Shown here piece after piece: positions 7,976 through 11,380 of a stretch of 11,380 nucleotides of DNA. The notes beneath the pieces are model-generated. The model made no database searches. It was not told the origin of the DNA and was given only the letters and a program-made list of their open reading frames with translations. Location of the stretch: NCBI GenBank assembly GCA_964524755.1, contig CAZGDR010000052.1, positions 1 to 11,380 of the forward strand, given 5' to 3'. The position numbers and the translations under genes were made by a program. Each line of letters starts with the position of its first letter. Position 1 is the stretch's first letter. Origin of the DNA: JAQVOO01 sp964524755. Lineage in GTDB: Bacteria; Spirochaetota; Spirochaetia; Sphaerochaetales; Sphaerochaetaceae.

Positions 7976-8623
7976 ATGAAACGGAATGTCGCCCCGACAA
8001 GAAGCAATCTACTCAAACTCCAAGATGATTTAAAGTTTGCAACGTTAGGGTATGAACTACTCGATCAAAAACGTTCAATTTTGGTTGTAGAATTACTCAC
8101 CTTGGTTGACCAGGCGGTAGATTATCAGTCACGTGTTGATAAAGCACTTGCTTCGGCAGGGGATTCGATGCAACATACGGTTATGGAGATGGGGCGTTTG
8201 CGTGTAGCAAACTTATTTGGTGCGGTAACAATAGATTCTACAATCTCCCTTTCCGATCGAAAAGTTATGGGGGTCCGTCTTCCACGTGTAGATACTACTT
8301 TTATAGCGAAAGGACCCTATTTCAGTCCAGAAGGAACCACGTTAGCCGTGGAAGAGACTTTGGAAGCCTATAAAGAGGCTCTTGAATTGATGGGACGACT
8401 GGCTGAACTTAAAGTTTCTATTATGCGTTTAGCAAAAGAGGTAAAAAAGACCATTCGAAAAGTGAATGCATTAGATAAAATTGTGATACCCGAGTTAAAG
8501 GAGACTTTGACGTATACAGAAGGTAGAATTGAAGAGGCTGAACGGGAGAATTTTATGTTGTTGAAACAGGTGAAGAACCGCATGGAACGGGAACGGCTAC
8601 AGGCTGAAAGGGAGAAGTTATAA
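7976..8623 (+). CDS. V/A-type ATPase central stalk subunit D
   Basis: A 215-aa rotor axle subunit. The N-terminal signature VAPTRSNLLKLQDDLKFATLG and the following LLDQKRSILVVELL match the ATP-synt_D family. Long N-terminal (about 10-70) and C-terminal (about 125-212) helices form the antiparallel coiled coil that turns inside the A3B3 head, with a short beta-hairpin region between. GGGAG (7966-7970) sits 5 nt before the ATG, within the last codons of B. Its TAA stop overlaps the ATG of the downstream universal stress gene (TAATG), which ties the accessory genes to the ATPase message. Confidence 0.96.
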   Translation: MKRNVAPTRSNLLKLQDDLKFATLGYELLDQKRSILVVELLTLVDQAVDYQSRVDKALASAGDSMQHTVMEMGRLRVANLFGAVTIDSTISLSDRKVMGVRLPRVDTTFIAKGPYFSPEGTTLAVEETLEAYKEALELMGRLAELKVSIMRLAKEVKKTIRKVNALDKIVIPELKETLTYTEGRIEEAERENFMLLKQVKNRMERERLQAEREKL

Positions 8624-9141
8624 TGGTACCTTTTAAGAGAGTCCTGGTTTACCTTGATGGCTCTGAAGACTCTGTTATGGCTGCAATGGCTGCTATAGCA
8701 CTTGCAAAAAGACTTGATGCGACCCTTACAGCGATGTATGTGGTGAACACTCGAGCTCTTCAGGATTTGGTGAAAGCTCGTATCTTTCTCGATATTGAAG
8801 AGCAGGAATATCGCCGCGATATCGAAGGAGATGCCTTACGTTATTTAAACCATGTGCAGGAAATGGGCTTACAAAAAGGGGTGGAAGTAACTCCAGTTAA
8901 AGCCTCTGGCACGGTACATACGGAAGTACGCAACTACCTCCAAGAACATACTATCGATTTATTAGTACTCGGAGGTATTTCAGAAATTCATAGTCGCCGG
9001 GATGAACTTTTGAGTGAAACTGATCGGATGATGCGCACCGCTCCGTGTCCGGTGTTAGTGGTGAGAGATAATGATGCGATTTGGGATATGTTTGAATCAT
9101 TACCTAATGTAAAACCGGAGGCCGAAAATGACACTTACTGA
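8623..9141 (+). CDS. Universal stress protein (UspA family)
   Basis: A 172-aa soluble protein with the Usp alpha/beta fold pattern. It has VLVYLDGSEDS at the N-terminus (adenine-side Asp D12), the IDLLVLGG strand, and a C-terminal APCPVLVVRD strand (140-149). The ATP-binding loop of ATP-binding Usps, G-x2-G-x9-G-[S/T], is degenerate: G117 is kept, but the second and third glycines appear to be S120 and L130, followed by S131. It may therefore bind nucleotide poorly, like the UspA subgroup. A tail of about 25 residues extends past the usual end. It starts inside the subunit D stop (TAATG), with AGGGAGA upstream, and overlaps the EIIA gene by 14 nt. The role in the ATPase operon is unknown; a regulatory or assembly role is an inference. 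Confidence 0.88.
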   Translation: MVPFKRVLVYLDGSEDSVMAAMAAIALAKRLDATLTAMYVVNTRALQDLVKARIFLDIEEQEYRRDIEGDALRYLNHVQEMGLQKGVEVTPVKASGTVHTEVRNYLQEHTIDLLVLGGISEIHSRRDELLSETDRMMRTAPCPVLVVRDNDAIWDMFESLPNVKPEAENDTY

Positions 9142-9574
9142 TGTTTTAGAAAAAGATCTCGTCAAGGTCCCCCTACAGGCAACTACAAAAAATGAAATTA
9201 TTGAAGAACTAGTTGATGTTCTTGTAAAAGCACGTCGGCTGCACAATCGTGAAGAAATTTTAGCGGCGGTATTAGCTCGAGAGGCCCTAGGGAGCACTGG
9301 TTTAGCGGATGGCGTCGCTGTCCCACATGCCAAGACTGCAGCTGTTACTTCGGTCTCTGTGGTTATGGGAATTACCCCCAAGCCCATTGATTTTGACGCT
9401 CAAGATGGCAAAGGCTCCCAGTTCTTCTTTTTGGTTTTAGCACCTGAAAAGGAATCTAGTGCCTATATAGAAGTGCTTGTTTCCATTGCCCGCGCTACAT
9501 CCTCTCCAGTGATGCGTCGGTTATTAGCTTCTGCTCGTTCCTCGGATGATGTTATGCGTTTCTTTATGGATTAA
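9128..9574 (+). CDS. PTS EIIA domain protein, fructose/Ntr (EIIA_2) type
   Basis: A 148-aa single-domain protein of the PTS_EIIA_2 family. The signature ALGSTGLADGVAVPHAKT (53-70) contains the phosphorylatable histidine H67. The C-terminal half (FFFLVLAPEKES..., then a helix of VLVSIARA type) fits the fold. Where mannitol/Ntr-type proteins often carry a second His before the LxLLAxL helix, this one has Tyr (Y113). No EIIB or EIIC gene is adjacent, so a regulatory role (PtsN-like) is more likely than sugar transport. The ATG has GGAGG (9117-9121) 6 nt upstream and lies within the end of the Usp gene. It is the last gene of the operon, and its stop abuts the stop of a convergent gene. Confidence 0.9.
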   Translation: MTLTDVLEKDLVKVPLQATTKNEIIEELVDVLVKARRLHNREEILAAVLAREALGSTGLADGVAVPHAKTAAVTSVSVVMGITPKPIDFDAQDGKGSQFFFLVLAPEKESSAYIEVLVSIARATSSPVMRRLLASARSSDDVMRFFMD

Positions 9575-9579
9575 TTAAT
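9570..9579. other. Palindrome at two abutting stop codons
   Basis: ATTAATTAAT is a perfect 10-nt palindrome. It contains the TAA stop of the EIIA gene (+ strand, 9572-9574) and the TAA stop of the LUD gene (- strand, 9577-9575). There is no spacer between the genes. No GC-rich stem with a U-tract was seen around it, so it is not called as a terminator. Confidence 0.6.
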
Positions 9580-10255
9580 AACCGATCTCATCACCTACAA
9601 TGAGTACCGTAGTACGTCCTTTCTGACTTTGACGGCCTAGAACTACCATATTGCTACAGATTCCGTGATCACAGGTGCCAGTTGGGATGCTCATCAGGTT
9701 ACGGTCATCGCAAAATGGAGCTACGCAATACCCGTTTTTTATACAGGGCGTATCTTTTTCTAATCTCATTGCATTGGCAGGTGCTGCAATACGTTTGACC
9801 CGATTAACAGCATCACGTAAATTAGGGACTATTTTTTGCCAACCTGCAATAATAATAACTCGTTTTGGGCCAAATAAAAGGGCACTGATTCGGTTACTAG
9901 TACCATCTACACAATACAACTCTCCCCGTTCGGTAATAGCGTTTACACTCGAGATATAGACATCGGCCGAGAGGGCTTGAATAAAGCGCTCATTAATTTG
10001 CGCAGCATTCAAACCTGCTTCATACCGATCTATTAATTGGTAGGTGTCGCTTTTAATAAACTTTAGGACCCCAGTTTCAGCAAGCGTCATCGACCCTCCC
10101 ACGGCAATGGTACAATGTTCGTCTAACATTGAGCGTAACATTGGTACTACATCCTGTGCTGAAGGTAAGTAGGCCGCTTCCATATTATTCTTCCGTAATT
10201 TTTCCATAGTCCGGGCAATTGACATCTCTCGAACTCTATTTCTATTAGCATCCAT
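9575..10255 (-). CDS. LUD-domain (LutC/DUF162-like) protein with Cys cluster
   Basis: A 226-aa protein of the LUD family, annotated widely as lactate utilization protein. Family blocks seen are IAVGGSMTLAETGVL (50-64), then SADVYISSVNAITERGELYCVDGTSNRISALLFGP and the RIAAPANAMRL region. The C-terminal part has five cysteines at 171, 177, 182, 195 and 200, a candidate metal or Fe-S site. No LutA or LutB gene is adjacent, so the substrate is unknown. The start at 10255 was chosen over the longer ATG at 10273: GGAGGT lies 5 nt upstream, and the predicted promoter would put the transcript start at about 10268, beyond 10273. The gene is convergent to the ATPase operon and touches its last stop codon. 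Confidence 0.88.
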   Translation of the reverse strand: MDANRNRVREMSIARTMEKLRKNNMEAAYLPSAQDVVPMLRSMLDEHCTIAVGGSMTLAETGVLKFIKSDTYQLIDRYEAGLNAAQINERFIQALSADVYISSVNAITERGELYCVDGTSNRISALLFGPKRVIIIAGWQKIVPNLRDAVNRVKRIAAPANAMRLEKDTPCIKNGYCVAPFCDDRNLMSIPTGTCDHGICSNMVVLGRQSQKGRTTVLIVGDEIGY

Positions 10256-10260
10256 ACAGT

Positions 10261-10266
10261 ACCTCC
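10261..10266 (-). promoter_or_regulatory. Ribosome binding site of the LUD gene
   Basis: GGAGGT on the - strand, 5 nt before the ATG at 10255. It falls inside the longer reading that starts at 10273 and so argues for the shorter start. Confidence 0.7.
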
Positions 10267-10274
10267 ACACCATG

Positions 10275-10303
10275 ATGATAACTTACACCGTAGGTTGACT
10301 CAA
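10275..10303 (-). promoter_or_regulatory. Predicted sigma70-type promoter of the LUD gene
   Basis: On the - strand, TTGAGT (10303-10298), a 17-nt spacer, then TATCAT (10280-10275, five of six consensus bases). The expected transcript start is near 10268, giving a leader of about 13 nt that begins just before the GGAGGT ribosome site. A short inverted repeat, GACT-CA-AGTC (10297-10306), overlaps the -35 and could be an operator half-site pair, but it is too short to trust alone. Confidence 0.55.
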
Positions 10304-10364
10304 GTCTAAAATCGAAGCTAAAAAAAGCAGAAGTATGAACTTAGAACAAAACATCTTACGTTTA

Positions 10365-10393
10365 TTGCCTTTAATAGCGCGTAGTAGTACACT
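10365..10393 (+). promoter_or_regulatory. Possible promoter of the GGDEF gene
   Basis: TTGCCT (10365-10370), a 17-nt spacer, then TACACT (10388-10393). Each hexamer matches four of six consensus positions. It is correctly oriented, and the expected start near 10400 leaves a leader of about 40 nt with the AAGGAG site. It is the best candidate seen in the divergent 187-nt intergenic region, but the match is modest. Confidence 0.35.
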
Positions 10394-10442
10394 AGCGAGT
10401 AAGAAATAGGCATTCACATTATTTTGCTCAAGGAGAGCTGCA

Positions 10443-11380
10443 TTGAAAAGGGCACAAAAAGAACGTCGCGTGGCAATCGTTGTCGTAGTGGGCGTTCTTT
10501 TACTTTTTATATTAATCGCTTTTATCATCGTTTCTCACTTTCAGAATATTGATGAGGATGAAGCCCAACTCTATGGTCAACTAGAGTTGCAACTTATTCA
10601 CGAGCAGCTATATTCGGCATTTTCACAACAAACTATGTTTCTTAGATTTGTCAGTACCTCAGTTACACGGGAGCTTGCAACCAAAGGCGCTGTTGATGTA
10701 GAAGGATACTCCCATTATAAGGAGCTATTAGAGGAGACCAATGAGTGGTTTTCAAGCATGCTTTTGATACCAAGTCAAGACCTCTCCATCCTATCTTCAG
10801 CAGAATTTGCACAATTAGAGAAGTTGCTAGAAGGGGAGGACCCTCTTTTTTTTGGACCGTACCACTCTTTAAATAACGAATATTTGGTTACTGGTTGTCA
10901 AGCAGTTTCATTTTCTACCTCTGAAGGGGGACGTGGCATCTGGGGTTTCGTCATAGTGACCTATAATTTTGATAAGGTTTTACAAGAGATTGGAGTGGAT
11001 AAACTTGCGCAAGACTATAACTTCTCTATCCGTACACAAGATTCACAAGGGGGATATACCTATATTTTTGGTGACGAAACCTTATTTGAACATGGTTTTG
11101 TCCAGATGAAGTTTTCTTTTTCATTGCTAAACTGGGAATTAGTGCTTGGAAAGCTTACTGCCGCCTCTTTTTGGTCGGAAACTACCCTGTTTTTGGCTTT
11201 TGCTGTTATAGTAATAACCCTTCTAATGGGTTGGTTGAGCTACAATCTGGCTAAACGCGTTTTACATATACGCAGACTCGCTTATTCGGATGGCATGACC
11301 GGAGTTGTAAATAAAACTGAATTTATGAGATTGCTTACTAAAGAGATGGAGCTATGCAATAGAACTGATTCCCGCCTAGC
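10443..11380 (+). CDS. Membrane sensor GGDEF protein (diguanylate cyclase-like), partial
   Basis: The frame is open from a TTG codon to the window edge (312 full codons), and the gene continues beyond. AAGGAG (10430-10435) lies 7 nt before the TTG, which begins MKRAQKERRVAIVVV. TM1 spans about residues 11-31. An extracytoplasmic sensor region of about 210 residues follows, including FLRFVSTSVTREL and GIWGFVIVTYNFDKVL, reminiscent of CHASE-like sensors. TM2 spans about 246-268. Then AYSDGMTGVVNKTEFMRLL (280-298) is the start of a GGDEF domain, where D283 matches the metal-binding Asp of DxLTG. The GGDEF active-site motif itself lies outside the window, so cyclase activity, degeneracy or a following EAL domain cannot be judged. 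It is divergent from the LUD gene. No link to the ATPase is shown. Confidence 0.85.
   Translation, partial: MKRAQKERRVAIVVVVGVLLLFILIAFIIVSHFQNIDEDEAQLYGQLELQLIHEQLYSAFSQQTMFLRFVSTSVTRELATKGAVDVEGYSHYKELLEETNEWFSSMLLIPSQDLSILSSAEFAQLEKLLEGEDPLFFGPYHSLNNEYLVTGCQAVSFSTSEGGRGIWGFVIVTYNFDKVLQEIGVDKLAQDYNFSIRTQDSQGGYTYIFGDETLFEHGFVQMKFSFSLLNWELVLGKLTAASFWSETTLFLAFAVIVITLLMGWLSYNLAKRVLHIRRLAYSDGMTGVVNKTEFMRLLTKEMELCNRTDSRL

Noticed and set aside
9675..9959. 94-codon + strand open frame inside the LUD gene
   Set aside because: It is a shadow of the - strand LUD gene, which has clear family motifs.
10317..10328. GCT-A-run-AGC mini hairpin as a terminator
   Set aside because: A three-pair stem is too weak, and it is not downstream of any gene end.
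10283..10528. 81-codon - strand open frame across the divergent intergenic region
   Set aside because: It overlaps the start of the GGDEF gene and both predicted promoters, and its product has no recognisable features.

Overview
The window holds a complete bacterial V/A-type (archaeal-like rotary) ATPase operon on the + strand, running from about position 90 to 9574. Its gene order is G(H)-C-I-K-F-E-A-B-D, followed without a break by a universal stress protein gene and a stand-alone PTS EIIA (fructose/Ntr-type) gene. All eleven genes overlap or lie within about 16 nt of each other, mostly with stop/start overlaps (GTGA, ATGA, TAATG), so they look co-transcribed and translationally coupled. 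Every V-ATPase subunit expected in bacteria is present and intact. A carries the P-loop and catalytic Glu, B the arginine finger, I the two membrane arginines and K the membrane carboxylate.

Convergent to this operon, and touching it stop codon to stop codon, is a LUD-domain (LutC/DUF162-like) gene on the - strand with a C-terminal cysteine cluster. A 187-nt divergent intergenic region separates it from a + strand gene that starts at a TTG codon near 10443. That gene runs off the right edge and encodes a membrane-anchored sensor protein with the beginning of a GGDEF (diguanylate cyclase) domain.

The organism is probably an anaerobic or fermentative bacterium, most likely of the Firmicutes/Clostridia-Negativicutes type. 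This rests on strong AGGAGG-like ribosome sites, moderate GC, a bacterial V-ATPase, and a LUD protein with a Cys cluster. The phylum is an inference and no lower rank is justified.

Functionally, the nine subunits form one ion-translocating rotary machine: A3B3 catalytic head, D/F central stalk, C connector, E/G peripheral stalks, and I/K membrane motor. The most interesting point is the tail of the operon. A USP with a degenerate nucleotide-binding loop and an EIIA without EIIB/EIIC partners are translationally linked to subunit D. This raises the untested possibility of a stress- or PTS-phosphorylation-responsive accessory module for the ATPase. No RNA genes, IS elements or CRISPR arrays were seen, and no gene-free stretch exceeds 300 nt.
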